A DNA stretch of 64,000 nt from an uncultured Clostridia bacterium (GTDB lineage: Bacteria; Bacillota; Clostridia; TANB77; CAG-508). Made by a program: the position numbers and the translations under genes. Each line of letters opens with the position of its first letter. The first letter of the stretch is position 1. The stretch is from assembly GCA_948678575.1 (NCBI GenBank), contig CAPPGO010000004.1:62001-126000 (forward strand), in the 5' to 3' direction. The notes under the pieces are model-generated. The model searched no databases. It was not told where the DNA came from and was given only the letters and a program-made list of their open reading frames with translations. Shown here piece after piece: positions 1 to 8,785 of this stretch.

Positions 1-34
1 AGTACTTGGTATTGCTAGTATATTCATATAAAAC

Positions 35-68
35 AAAAAAGAAGAAACTTGTTAGTTTCTTCTTTTTT
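35..68 (-). terminator. Intrinsic terminator after the 70..540 gene
   Basis: A 9-bp stem (41-49 with 54-62, loop 50-53) is extended by an A-run at 35-40 and a T-run at 63-68. It lies directly behind the stop codon of the minus-strand gene. The A/T extensions on both sides mean it could work in either direction. Confidence 0.8.
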
Positions 69-69
69 G

Positions 70-540
70 TTATAATCTATATTGATTTCTATCTGCTCTT
101 TCATCAAATTCTCTATCATATTTTTCATTAGTATAAAACCATCTTGTTTTCCTATCTGCACCAAAATTACCTCTATGTTTATTAAGCAAAATATCTAAAA
201 ATGTTAATAATGGAATTACAACACCTATTACTAAGAATATAATATCTGAAATATTCATAACATTATATCCACCTTCTTGAGCTTGAATAAAAGCTTCATA
301 CAACGCTGTTCCAAAATAAGATCCATAAATTCCAAAATAAGCTGCAGCACCAATTAAATTTCTTTTTATAACAAGAAGCAAACAAGGTAATGTTGCAAAA
401 AGTACAATTACTTCTATTGTGTCATTAAGTGGTACTGCAAAAAAATCGATCTCCATTTGATAAAGTACTGTTACTAATGCTCTAAAAAACCAATAAATAA
501 CTCCTAAAAATGTTAATAAATAACTAAATAAAGTTGTCAT
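70..540 (-). CDS. Hypothetical multi-spanning membrane protein (156 aa)
   Basis: I do not recognise this family. The protein has about four hydrophobic segments (roughly residues 5-27, 40-57, 62-80 and 97-118) and a hydrophilic, charged tail from about residue 120 rich in Asp, Arg and Glu, which probably faces the cytoplasm. There is no signal peptide cleavage motif and no catalytic motif that I can see. The start is supported by a purine-rich GGAGGTG ribosome site just upstream (about 547-553). It is a single-gene unit: it has its own terminator at 35-68 and a separate terminator follows the next gene upstream. Membrane localisation is well supported; function is unknown. Confidence 0.75.
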   Translation of the reverse strand: MTTLFSYLLTFLGVIYWFFRALVTVLYQMEIDFFAVPLNDTIEVIVLFATLPCLLLVIKRNLIGAAAYFGIYGSYFGTALYEAFIQAQEGGYNVMNISDIIFLVIGVVIPLLTFLDILLNKHRGNFGADRKTRWFYTNEKYDREFDERADRNQYRL

Positions 541-597
541 CTGTACACCTCCACATAATGTAATATTTTATCATAAACTAATATAAAAAATCAATAC

Positions 598-624
598 AAA
601 AAGCAGACATTAAGCCTGCTTTTT
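598..624 (-). terminator. Intrinsic terminator after the DUF1292 gene
   Basis: The stem AAAAGCAG (599-606) pairs with CTGCTTTT (616-623), directly behind the stop codon of the DUF1292 gene, with T residues following on the minus strand. Confidence 0.8.
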
Positions 625-625
625 A

Positions 626-946
626 TTATTCACCATCTGTGAAATTAAATTCATCTTTGAATTTATCTTTAAAAATTTCAAATACAGCATTTAAAACACT
701 TTCATCATCTACACTTACATATGATTCTTCATCTGTATCTGAATCTTCTAATTTTAGTATTACTACTTCTCCGTCATCATTTTCGCCTTCTTCATCAATT
801 GGTAATAATACAACATATTCTTCTGATTCATATTCTATTAAATCTAAAAATTCAAATCTTATTTCATTTCCATCTTCATCATTTAAAACAACGATATTGC
901 TTTCGTCATCAATATATTCTGAATCTACCATGTTTTCATCATCCAT
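626..946 (-). CDS. DUF1292 (YrzB-like) acidic protein
   Basis: A 106-aa, very acidic protein with the layout of the DUF1292/YrzB family: the core begins with an ITV-like strand (IVVLNDEDGNEIRFEFLD), continues with EYVVLLP, and then EVVILKLE. The function of the family is not established. Gene order is the strongest support: in many Firmicutes an IreB homologue, the RuvX/YqgF gene and a YrzB gene are consecutive, as they are here (1730 to 626). A clear GGAG ribosome site precedes the ATG. A terminator follows at 598-624, so this is the last gene of the unit. Acidic composition makes antisense ORFs open on the plus strand; these are shadows. Confidence 0.9.
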   Translation of the reverse strand: MDDENMVDSEYIDDESNIVVLNDEDGNEIRFEFLDLIEYESEEYVVLLPIDEEGENDDGEVVILKLEDSDTDEESYVSVDDESVLNAVFEIFKDKFKDEFNFTDGE

Positions 947-1055
947 TTTAAAATTCTCCTTTCAAAACTAAGAATTAATTACTAATCGTAATTATCATAT
1001 ACTATACAAAAATAATTTTCAATAGCTTTTTACAATTTTTAACATTTTTTGCATT

Positions 1056-1472
1056 TTATTTATTTTTATTCATATACATCTCTAAAATATAAATTGCAGA
1101 TATAGTATCAACTATGCTTCTTTTTTTATGCTTATTTATATCTAAAAAATTCATGGTTTTATGTGCTGCGACAGTCGTAAGTCTTTCGTCCATTGTTTCT
1201 ATTTTAATTTTGTTATATTTACATTTTAACTTATGTAAAAACTTTTCCGTTACTTCTGCTCTAACTGTTTTAGTTCCATCCATATTAAAAGGCATTCCAA
1301 CAACAATTGTATCAATTTCATATTGACTCATTATTTCATCAAGCCTTCTAAGTACAATTTTATCATTTCCATTATGAGTAATTGTTTCTAATCCTTGCGC
1401 AGTAAAACCAAGTGGGTCAGTTATTGCTACTCCCACTCTACTGTCTCCATAATCAATACCTAAAATTCGCAT
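1056..1472 (-). CDS. ruvX: RuvX/YqgF family nuclease (putative pre-16S rRNA nuclease)
   Basis: A 138-aa RNase H-fold protein of the YqgF/RuvX family, known to take part in maturation of the 16S rRNA 5' end and proposed as a Holliday junction resolvase. The sequence shows the family motifs: GIDYG with Asp7, GMPFNMDGT at about 59-67, DERLTT with Glu96, and Asp122 in VDTISA, which together form the acidic metal-binding set. Length is typical. It starts 3 bases downstream of the ireB stop, which indicates translational coupling, and is followed by a DUF1292 gene in the usual order. Confidence 0.95.
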   Translation of the reverse strand: MRILGIDYGDSRVGVAITDPLGFTAQGLETITHNGNDKIVLRRLDEIMSQYEIDTIVVGMPFNMDGTKTVRAEVTEKFLHKLKCKYNKIKIETMDERLTTVAAHKTMNFLDINKHKKRSIVDTISAIYILEMYMNKNK

Positions 1473-1475
1473 TAA

Positions 1476-1730
1476 TTAATCTTCCAATCCAATATAATAT
1501 TTAACCATTTTTTCTAGGAGTTCATCTCTTTCAATCAATCTTATAAGATTTCTTGCATCATTATGGCTAGTTATATATGTTGGATCTCCGGATAATATAT
1601 ATCCAACAATTTGATTTATAGGATTATATCCCTTTTCTACCAAAGCTTGATAAACTTCCTTTAATATTTCCTTAGCTCTTATACTTTTGTCTTTTTCCAC
1701 CTTAAAACTCATTGTCTTGTCAACAGCCAT
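1476..1730 (-). CDS. ireB: IreB family regulatory phosphoprotein (YrzL, DUF965)
   Basis: An 84-aa protein matching the IreB/YrzL family over its whole length: the N-terminal TMSFKVEKD segment, then helices around LKEVYQALVEKGYNPINQIVGYI and DPTYITSHNDARNLI. In Enterococcus faecalis IreB is a substrate of the IreK Ser/Thr kinase and a negative regulator of cephalosporin resistance; the N-terminal threonines (here TMSF, residue 6) are the phosphorylated region there. This start is the usual one for the family. It heads the ireB-ruvX-DUF1292 unit, and the next gene upstream (1754..) is unrelated. Confidence 0.93.
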   Translation of the reverse strand: MAVDKTMSFKVEKDKSIRAKEILKEVYQALVEKGYNPINQIVGYILSGDPTYITSHNDARNLIRLIERDELLEKMVKYYIGLED

Positions 1731-1753
1731 TTTATTTCCCCCCTATTTTTTAT

Positions 1754-2899
1754 TTATATATAATTTATTTGACTTTCGTCTTTATCTGCTGTATCTAGAT
1801 ATTCTTCTAACTTTTTAGTAAGAAGTTCTAATCCAGTTCCTTTATAGTATGTTGATACTACAAAATTTATCCTTGGCATAGCCTCTTTTTGTGGCTTAAC
1901 CTCTTTTATTCTAACACGTTTTCCCTTAACTTCTCTTATTTTTTCTACAACTTCTTCTTCTTCAATAATTGCTAATTCTTCAATTTCTGTCTTTAAATCT
2001 TTTAAAAATTCTTCAAGAGAATTTTCCTCAACTCCTGAAAATACAATAGCAAATTTAGGTCCCATATATCTAACAAATATATATTGTGAGTTCATTCTAG
2101 TTTTTACTATATTACTTATTTCTGTAATAATATCATTACCAATTTGTCTACTTGTTTTTTCATTTATATCTTCAATATTAGTTATTCTAAACATTGAAAC
2201 AGCTGATGTTGGATATTGGTCAATAGTTCTTTTTCCTTCTCCATATAAATATTCAGCAGAATGCAATCCTGTGAATTTATCAATTCTATCTATGTTTTCA
2301 AGAGTATCTTGATATGCTGTTGTTTGAAGTACAGATATAATATTATCTTTAACAACATCTATAATAGTAGTATCTGTTTTATCAAATGCATGCATTTGAC
2401 CACTTTCCATTATCCAATAACCAATGTATATGTTTTCTATATATAGAGGGAAAAACATTGCTGATTTTGCTCTTCCCATCTCTGTTTTCTGGTAAGGTAA
2501 TTTTTCATTTTCACTATCAATTGTAATATATTTAGGTGTAGCAGTAGATACACTATCTTGAAAAATTTCTTCTGTATGCAAGTTTGATAAAACTTCATAA
2601 TGTTTTGAATCAACATTAGATGCTTTAACAACATATTCTGCACCATTAAAAACAACAATTGTAGAATACTTTATATTATATTTTTCAATTACTATTTCGT
2701 TAATTTTTCTTAATTTTTCATCAACAGAATCTTCTTGTCCTGCAACTTTCATAAAATCTTGCAAAACACTAAGATTGTTAATTCTATCATTTATGTTATT
2801 GTAAGCCTCTATTTTTTTCTGTATATGCAGATTATAGGTTACAAGAACAATAATTGCTATTATCAGTATCGCTATTACTACTACTACCAAGTTATTCAC
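1754..2899 (-). CDS. Membrane-anchored GAF protein with a degenerate GGDEF domain
   Basis: A 381-aa protein with one N-terminal transmembrane helix (residues 4-21), a coiled linker, a GAF-like domain at about 45-190 (FFPLYIENIYIGYWIME is typical of a GAF strand pair), and a C-terminal domain from about 205 shaped like a diguanylate cyclase. The catalytic signature is replaced by YMGPKF (278-283), so cyclic-di-GMP synthesis is not expected. A charged insertion rich in Glu, Val and Lys interrupts the fold at 311-340. It lies 15 bases downstream of the large CpaE-like gene and is probably cotranscribed with it. I infer a signalling or scaffold role at the membrane; the ligand is unknown. Confidence 0.7.
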   Translation of the reverse strand: MNNLVVVVIAILIIAIIVLVTYNLHIQKKIEAYNNINDRINNLSVLQDFMKVAGQEDSVDEKLRKINEIVIEKYNIKYSTIVVFNGAEYVVKASNVDSKHYEVLSNLHTEEIFQDSVSTATPKYITIDSENEKLPYQKTEMGRAKSAMFFPLYIENIYIGYWIMESGQMHAFDKTDTTIIDVVKDNIISVLQTTAYQDTLENIDRIDKFTGLHSAEYLYGEGKRTIDQYPTSAVSMFRITNIEDINEKTSRQIGNDIITEISNIVKTRMNSQYIFVRYMGPKFAIVFSGVEENSLEEFLKDLKTEIEELAIIEEEEVVEKIREVKGKRVRIKEVKPQKEAMPRINFVVSTYYKGTGLELLTKKLEEYLDTADKDESQINYI

Positions 2900-2914
2900 C
2901 TCTATATTTGAATT

Positions 2915-5900
2915 TTAATATTTTTTACGCATTTTGCTTAATGTATCATTCATACTATTAGAAAAAGCATTTGGATTATAATCTGTTCCAGTTTTGCTAC
3001 TATATGATTGCTTGCTTGTAAGTGGATATACCATATCTCCAAGTAATTTTAATTTTGATAAAAATTGTTTTGAATATCCATTTAAAGAAACTTCACAATC
3101 AACAATTCCACCAAGATATCTTGCATAAGCATTTGCATCAAAAGGAATTGAAATTGCTTTTACAGTATCTTTATTAAATAATTCTGTCATAAATGACATT
3201 GCTGGATCGTTATAGTAAGCTAAACCACCTATAATATCTTTATCTCCAACTTTTTTATGAATTTTCATTTCTTTATTTATAACAACTCTTATCTTTTCTG
3301 GTTCTAATACACCTCTTGTTTTTAGTTCTCTTAAAAATGCTGTAAGTGGTTGTATTGTAAGTATATCCATTGATTGAACTAAATACATTTCTTGGCAACT
3401 TGCAAAATATGATATATCTGTATCATAATCGCAGTCAATTAATATTAAAGAGTGATTTTGTACTAATGTTGATAAAATTGGCTCAGCATTAGAAAAATCT
3501 TTTCCAGAAAATGGAACATCTGTATATACTGTTAAATTTTTATCTACTTTAACACCTTCTGCATATCCATTTTGCAATTTTTCTATTGAATTATATGCTA
3601 TTGTTCTTAATTCTTCTTCATTTTTTGTAAAAATGAAATATGAATTTTTATTTTTTGTCATATCTAATATTGCAGTATTTATTCCAAGTGATGAGAATAA
3701 TGCTGCTAAATTATTTACTAAGAAAGAATTTCCGTTTTTGCTAGTTCCTATAAAAGTAACTATTTTCTTATCCTTAGTAATTAAACTATTTAAGCTAGAC
3801 ATTGAATAATCTACTTTTGGTTTAATACTTTCTAATGAACTATTATCCATTGAACTTGCCATTGGTCTTTGAGGAATCATTGTATCTTCTTCATCTTCAA
3901 ATCCCATGCCAGGAAGTAGAGTTTCTTCTTCATATTCTTGTGAATCTCCTAAACCTGGTAATAATCCATCATCTTCATCTACTTCTTCGTACTCAGCTAC
4001 ATCATCTGTACCTGGAAGTAAATCATCTAATGAATCTTCACTTTCTAAGTCATCTAATCCTGGTAAAGCAACTTCATCTGTATAATCTTCTTCTCCAAGT
4101 TCATCATAACCAGATGTTAATGTATCATTAATAGTTTCATCAGTTTCTACTTCTTCATACTCAGTCATATCATCCACACCAGGAAGTAAATCATCTGAAT
4201 ATGTGTCGTCTACAACATTTTCTGTTACAGTTTCATCTTCAAAACCTGGTAATACATCTGTTGTATCATCCACTTCTTCATATCCAGCATCTTCAATATC
4301 ATCTAAATCATCTAAACCTGGTAATGATACTTCTTCTGTTTCTTCTGTTTCTTCTACATCTTCAAATCCAGAAAGCAAATCATCTGAATATGTGTCATCT
4401 ACAACATCTTCTGTTACAGTTTCATCTTCAAAACCTGGTAATACATCTGTTGTATCATCTACTTCTTCATATCCAGCATCTTCAACATCATCTAAATCAT
4501 CTAATCCTGGTAATGATACTTCCTCTGTTTCTTCATCTTCAAATCCAGGAAGTAAATCATCTGAATATGTGTCATCTTCAATATCTTCTGTTACAGCTTC
4601 ATCTTCAAAGCCTGGTAATACATCTGCTGTATCATCTATTTCTTCAAATTCAGGCAATACATTCGCCATATCTTGATTTGTATCTTCAAAATCACCTAAA
4701 TCATCTAATCCAGGTAAAGTAATCTCTTCTTCCTCTGGAATTTCTTCTTCTACGATTTTTTTAGGTCTTCCTCTTTTCCCTTTTGGCTTTACTTCTACAC
4801 CACCAACTGGCGTTTTTCTTGGTCTTCCTCTTCCACGTTTTGGTTCTTCTATTATATTATTCTCTTCTTCAAAGCCTGGTAATACTGTTTCTTCTATAAC
4901 TGGTTGAACAGTTTGTGGTTTTACAATTGTATCTTGTATATCTTCAAATCCAGGTAATATATTCTCATCTATAATTTCTTGTTGAGGTATTTGTGGTTTA
5001 GATACTACTTGCTCTTTTGGTTCTGGTCTCATTGTTGTTGCTTTTTGAAGCTGTGGTCTAGCAACAGGGGTTGCATTAGTTCTAATTTGTGCTGTTTGTA
5101 CACGTTGTGCTTGTTGAACTGGTCTTGCTTGCACAGATTGCTCATTTTTTTCAATTTGTGCTTTTACAACAGGTCTTTGAACATCTGCCTTTGGAGATGG
5201 TTCAGCTTTTTTCATAGCTGGAGTTGCTATATTTTTAGCGTTTCTTACTGCTGATGGAATAACAATAGGTTTAGTAATGTTGCCTGCATGTCCAATAGTT
5301 CTTTGACTTATTTCATTTTTTGCAATACCCTCTATTCCAGCAGAATTTGCAATTCCTTTAACACTAGGAATTTTTCCTGTGACAGCCATTAATTCTTGAT
5401 ATCTTTGACATTCTGATTCAAGAATTGCTTTTACATTAATTGGTAAACAATTTACAATAATTCTTAATTGTTCATCTGTATATTGTGCAGCTATATTGTT
5501 AAAACTTTCTGAATATTTTACTGTATTTCTTCCTAATTTTTTAAAATGTGCTAATATATTTTGAATTTCAACTTCACTAACTTCATTTTCATTTTCTGCT
5601 TTATAATTAACATCTTCTGAATCTATTCTATAATAAATTTTTGCTTCTTTTTTACTACGAGGTCTGTTAATTAATTTGCAAACTTCATCCATACTTCTAT
5701 CATTCCCTAGAAGTGCATTATAAACCCCTATACCAAATAATTTTACAAGAATAGAATTTCCTTTTACTCTTCTATCTGTACAAATTAAAATTATAGAGGC
5801 TTCTTTACCTTGATTATCATCATGTGCTTCGTCGCTAATACTATCAAGTTTCTCAAAGATAAATTTATCTATTGTGTCATAATTATTGTTTGAAAACGGC

Positions 5901-6076
5901 TCTAAATCTTCGCTTATGACAATTCTATCATAAGTTTTATCTTTTTGTATCTCTTTTAATATTGCGTTGAAGTAATAAACATTCTTATAAGATAAAATTT
6001 CCTTATATTCTTTCTGATATCTTTTAATTATAGCCTCAGAAATACTTTCACTACTTACTGCAAATAAAACTTTCAT
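2915..6076 (-). CDS. Large ParA/CpaE-like protein with acidic LPG repeats and AT-hook-like motifs
   Basis: A 1053-aa modular protein. Residues 1 to about 190 form a globular N-terminal region that could be receiver-like. A Pro/Gln-rich linker follows. Residues about 375-725 carry roughly 16 copies of an acidic motif of the type LPGFED or LPGLDD, and two basic clusters at about 409-440 (GRGRPRK and KRGRPKK) look like AT-hooks. The C-terminal part from about 770 is a MinD/ParA-type ATPase fold (VTFIGTSKNGNSFLVNNLA, then ILID), but the P-loop lysine of the GKT/S motif is replaced by Asn (GNS), as in degenerate CpaE/TadZ proteins. This suggests a non-hydrolysing positional scaffold. The flanking genes (6085.. 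small membrane protein, 1754.. GAF protein) look like one operon. Confidence 0.7.
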   Translation of the reverse strand: MKVLFAVSSESISEAIIKRYQKEYKEILSYKNVYYFNAILKEIQKDKTYDRIVISEDLEPFSNNNYDTIDKFIFEKLDSISDEAHDDNQGKEASIILICTDRRVKGNSILVKLFGIGVYNALLGNDRSMDEVCKLINRPRSKKEAKIYYRIDSEDVNYKAENENEVSEVEIQNILAHFKKLGRNTVKYSESFNNIAAQYTDEQLRIIVNCLPINVKAILESECQRYQELMAVTGKIPSVKGIANSAGIEGIAKNEISQRTIGHAGNITKPIVIPSAVRNAKNIATPAMKKAEPSPKADVQRPVVKAQIEKNEQSVQARPVQQAQRVQTAQIRTNATPVARPQLQKATTMRPEPKEQVVSKPQIPQQEIIDENILPGFEDIQDTIVKPQTVQPVIEETVLPGFEEENNIIEEPKRGRGRPRKTPVGGVEVKPKGKRGRPKKIVEEEIPEEEEITLPGLDDLGDFEDTNQDMANVLPEFEEIDDTADVLPGFEDEAVTEDIEDDTYSDDLLPGFEDEETEEVSLPGLDDLDDVEDAGYEEVDDTTDVLPGFEDETVTEDVVDDTYSDDLLSGFEDVEETEETEEVSLPGLDDLDDIEDAGYEEVDDTTDVLPGFEDETVTENVVDDTYSDDLLPGVDDMTEYEEVETDETINDTLTSGYDELGEEDYTDEVALPGLDDLESEDSLDDLLPGTDDVAEYEEVDEDDGLLPGLGDSQEYEEETLLPGMGFEDEEDTMIPQRPMASSMDNSSLESIKPKVDYSMSSLNSLITKDKKIVTFIGTSKNGNSFLVNNLAALFSSLGINTAILDMTKNKNSYFIFTKNEEELRTIAYNSIEKLQNGYAEGVKVDKNLTVYTDVPFSGKDFSNAEPILSTLVQNHSLILIDCDYDTDISYFASCQEMYLVQSMDILTIQPLTAFLRELKTRGVLEPEKIRVVINKEMKIHKKVGDKDIIGGLAYYNDPAMSFMTELFNKDTVKAISIPFDANAYARYLGGIVDCEVSLNGYSKQFLSKLKLLGDMVYPLTSKQSYSSKTGTDYNPNAFSNSMNDTLSKMRKKY
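4190..4640 (-). repeat. In-gene tandem repeats encoding LPG-acidic units
   Basis: A unit beginning CATCTGAATATGTGTC on the plus strand recurs at about 4191, 4381 and 4557, giving imperfect units of roughly 175-190 bases. Each encodes one DDTYSDDLLPGFED-type motif, a VTEDV segment and an LPGLDDLDD-type motif. The high nucleotide identity between units points to recent duplication and likely length polymorphism. Confidence 0.8.
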
Positions 6077-6084
6077 TTGTTATT

Positions 6085-6489
6085 TTACCCCCTCCAGAAA
6101 TTTACAACTATTGCAAATATTAATGGTAATACTTGACAAATCAATAGTATAGTTACAAAAGTAACAATTAATGCAAATCCTTTATCTCTTGTGTCTAATT
6201 TTCTTATACCAATAACATATTGATATATTGAACCTATTGCGATACCTATAAAACAACAAGGTATACTATAAATTCTTAATGCATTTAACACATATGCAGC
6301 AACTCCATAAGGTGTTGAACCATATTTTTCAATATAATCCTGTACCTTAGATTTTGAATTTTCTTTCATATTTACGATTTCTGCTGCTTGATCTGAATTT
6401 AAAACTTCCTCTCCTGTTGCCGCATAAACTGTACTCATTCCTATAATCATTAGTAAGATTATTGTTAAAACTACTACCTTTTTTAGCAT
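6085..6489 (-). CDS. Small secreted or membrane protein with VirB2-like topology
   Basis: A 134-aa protein with a signal peptide (residues 1-23, ending VYA before ATG), a short hydrophilic stretch of about 40 residues, and two long hydrophobic helices (about 70-90 and 105-130) separated by a short basic loop (GIRKLDTRDKG). This layout resembles TrbC/VirB2 pilins, but there are no other type IV secretion genes nearby, so the resemblance may be only topological. It ends 8 bases before the large CpaE-like gene and is probably cotranscribed. A CpaE-like protein with a small two-helix membrane partner could form a surface-structure or localisation module; this is inference. Confidence 0.55.
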   Translation of the reverse strand: MLKKVVVLTIILLMIIGMSTVYAATGEEVLNSDQAAEIVNMKENSKSKVQDYIEKYGSTPYGVAAYVLNALRIYSIPCCFIGIAIGSIYQYVIGIRKLDTRDKGFALIVTFVTILLICQVLPLIFAIVVNFWRG

Positions 6490-6620
6490 ATTTATAAAAA
6501 ACCTCCTTTGGGTTATATATTCTATATAAATCTACATATATTATATAATACAATATTATTAAAAAAATATCAACCTAAATTGTCAAATTTGTGAAGTTTT
6601 TTTCCTTATTTCCGTAACCT

Positions 6621-7829
6621 TTATAGGCTATTATATAAATGTTGCATCCATTTATATACAGAGCTAGCCCAGTTCTTATCACTAGCATATTTTATATTAA
6701 TACTTGACAATGTATTTCCATTGTAAAATTTACCATTTGCAACATTTCCAGAATATATTGCTGTTCCATTTGGATTTAAGTAATATTTCTTAAAAACACG
6801 AGCTAATAAATCTATTCCTTCTGCATAAGTATTAAAACTATATGCACCTCCTGATGGATTACTATCCACAGCACCATAGCCAAATAAATTTTTCTTATTT
6901 AAAGAAATTGCTGATGTTCCAAAACCACTCTCATGTATTCCAACACTAGCTAGAAAAACTCCGTTTATATTATATTGTTTTTCTGCATAATAAAAATATT
7001 CTGCATTACTTTCGAAAACACCATTTTTGTCTAATGGTTGTCCCCCTAATACTTTTTTAAACTGTTCTAATGTTAATCCACTTGGAATGTTTAAATCCAT
7101 ATTAAAATCTAAACCATTTACAAGTGTAGCTTTTGATTTTTCTTCACTATTAGACGCAACTATTGGTTTATTTGGATTTATATTAGTAATACAATCACTT
7201 GCTATATAACCATTGTGTTCTTTTGAAATTATGTATAACCAATCATTATCTATTTTTTCAATTTTTACTTCCGTTCCTTTTTTTAAAGTAGCTAGTTTTT
7301 CGCTATTAGAATTTGGTTCAAGCCTTACGGCTAAAAGATTTGAAGTAACATATACTTTATCTCCAACCTTAGCTTTATAATTATTTACACCTGCACCAGT
7401 ACCAACTTCTACCACTTTATTTATAGATGCTTTAATCAAGTTTTCTGCCACTAATTCTTCTGAAATTAATTCACCATTTTCATATTTTTTTATTATAATA
7501 GCATTTTGTTTTCCATCTCTACCTTCTTGCAAAACTTGTATTGTTCCTTTTGGAATAGATGGATTATTTCTATATTCCGTAGTATATTCTAAATCTATCT
7601 CATCAAGAACCATTTCTTCTTCAATTTTTCTATTAGTATTTTCTTTTAAAATTTCTTCTATATTTATTGGATTTTTATTGGAAACCAATTCATAATTTTC
7701 AACGCTTGCATAAGCTTCATGTGCTTCTGAAAGTAAAATTTTCCTTGAAAATAAAGCAGTAATTCCAATAATCAAAATACTGCAACCTATAAGGATTGTT
7801 GAATTAGAAAAATTTATCTTTCTTTCCAC
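6621..7829 (-). CDS. G5-SH3-glucosaminidase cell wall hydrolase
   Basis: A 402-aa exported enzyme anchored by one N-terminal transmembrane helix (about 10-30). A G5 domain at roughly 75-148 ends in VVEVGTG. A bacterial SH3 domain spans about 155-215 (NLLAVRLEPNSNSEKLATL, then WLYI and GYI). A glucosaminidase domain covers about 255-402, with the catalytic Glu in the motif HESGFGTS near residue 302 and the substrate loop NLFGYGAVD. It should cleave beta-N-acetylglucosaminyl bonds in peptidoglycan outside the membrane, with the SH3 domain targeting wall peptides. It stands alone and is transcribed away from the plus-strand gene at 7943. Confidence 0.9.
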   Translation of the reverse strand: MERKINFSNSTILIGCSILIIGITALFSRKILLSEAHEAYASVENYELVSNKNPINIEEILKENTNRKIEEEMVLDEIDLEYTTEYRNNPSIPKGTIQVLQEGRDGKQNAIIIKKYENGELISEELVAENLIKASINKVVEVGTGAGVNNYKAKVGDKVYVTSNLLAVRLEPNSNSEKLATLKKGTEVKIEKIDNDWLYIISKEHNGYIASDCITNINPNKPIVASNSEEKSKATLVNGLDFNMDLNIPSGLTLEQFKKVLGGQPLDKNGVFESNAEYFYYAEKQYNINGVFLASVGIHESGFGTSAISLNKKNLFGYGAVDSNPSGGAYSFNTYAEGIDLLARVFKKYYLNPNGTAIYSGNVANGKFYNGNTLSSINIKYASDKNWASSVYKWMQHLYNSL

Positions 7830-7897
7830 CTTTAAGCCTCCAAATTAATTGTAATATTAAAGAAATGTTTTGTCAATTTCATTTTTTGGTAATACTA

Positions 7898-7926
7898 TTG
7901 ATAATTTTTACGAGTTATAATATAGT
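7898..7926 (+). promoter_or_regulatory. Possible promoter of the 7943 gene
   Basis: TTGATA at 7898-7903, a 17-base spacer and TATAGT at 7921-7926. An overlapping TATAAT lies at 7916-7921. The predicted start site would be very close to the ribosome site at 7933, so the exact elements are uncertain. Confidence 0.35.
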
Positions 7927-7942
7927 ATATTCGAGGTGTAAA

Positions 7943-8743
7943 ATGAAGAAAAAAATTGTATTAGTAATAATAATTATTATCTTATTAATCTTAGATATTT
8001 TCTTGTTTTTTAATTTCATATATAGACATTATAAAAACAAACATTTCTTAGAAAAATATGATATTAGTTTAGCTAACAATATAAATAACAATGAATTTAA
8101 AATAAATAAAATACTATTGTATTCCAGCGCTTCTGGAATTAATAAAAACAACAATTTTCAAAAAAGCAACTGGCTTTTAGATATTTATGAATACACAGAC
8201 ATTGCTATTTTCTTTGAAAAACCAAAAACATTATCAACAAGTAATACAATTAAAGAATTAAATATATCAAATATAAAATATAATGTAGCATCTGATAAAT
8301 ATGAACCAGCACTTTATTATTTAGATGGAAATAATTTTGGTGTAAATACTATTACTGAAAATTTTAAAATAGATAATATATTAGAATATACAGTTTTAAA
8401 TTTTGACAATAAAGATAATTCTATTATGTATAATACTCCTGTCTTTTTCTCTGATTTATCAAATCCTATTACATTAAAATTTTCAAATACTTTACTAAAA
8501 AATTATTCTATTGAAAACACAGAAAAATTAGTTTTTGATGGAAGTTTATTAACAAAAACGCCACTAGTTCTGGAAAACTTAGAAGCTTCAATATCATTTG
8601 ATGTTGAAATTACTAATTTTTTAAATGAAAAATATGTATCTAATATAAATATAAAAATTCCAATTGAAAATTCAAATGAAACCATATTCAATGGAAAAAT
8701 ATTAGAAACTAAAAAAGTAAATTTGAAATTTTTAAAACAATAA
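7943..8743 (+). CDS. Hypothetical membrane-anchored protein (266 aa)
   Basis: I do not recognise the family. A basic KKK start and a strongly hydrophobic helix (about residues 6-26) anchor a long extracytoplasmic domain of about 235 residues that looks beta-rich, with many Asn and Ile and few charged clusters. There is no lipobox and no sortase signal. The open frame extends upstream to 7865, but the ATG at 7943 is preferred because GAGGTG sits 5 bases before it and the upstream extension has no ribosome site. It is one of few plus-strand genes in the first 20 kb and is a single-gene unit ending at the shared terminator 8742-8770. Confidence 0.7.
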   Translation: MKKKIVLVIIIIILLILDIFLFFNFIYRHYKNKHFLEKYDISLANNINNNEFKINKILLYSSASGINKNNNFQKSNWLLDIYEYTDIAIFFEKPKTLSTSNTIKELNISNIKYNVASDKYEPALYYLDGNNFGVNTITENFKIDNILEYTVLNFDNKDNSIMYNTPVFFSDLSNPITLKFSNTLLKNYSIENTEKLVFDGSLLTKTPLVLENLEASISFDVEITNFLNEKYVSNINIKIPIENSNETIFNGKILETKKVNLKFLKQ

Positions 8744-8770
8744 AGACGAAACCATACAGTTTCGTCTTTT
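8742..8770. terminator. Bidirectional terminator between convergent genes
   Basis: A perfect 11-bp stem (8742-8752 with 8759-8769) overlaps the TAA stop of the plus-strand gene. It lies between that gene and the convergent gene ending at 8786 and has A/T flanks on both sides. Confidence 0.85.
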
Positions 8771-8785
8771 ATTAGTATCAAATTT

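Noticed and set aside
3835..5254. Several open frames on the plus strand opposite the LPG-repeat gene
   Set aside because: They are antisense shadows of acidic, repetitive codons (GAA/GAT read as TTC/ATC); low complexity, no ribosome sites.
6085..6489. Conjugative type IV secretion locus based on the VirB2-like protein
   Set aside because: No VirB4, coupling protein, relaxase or other transfer gene is present nearby.
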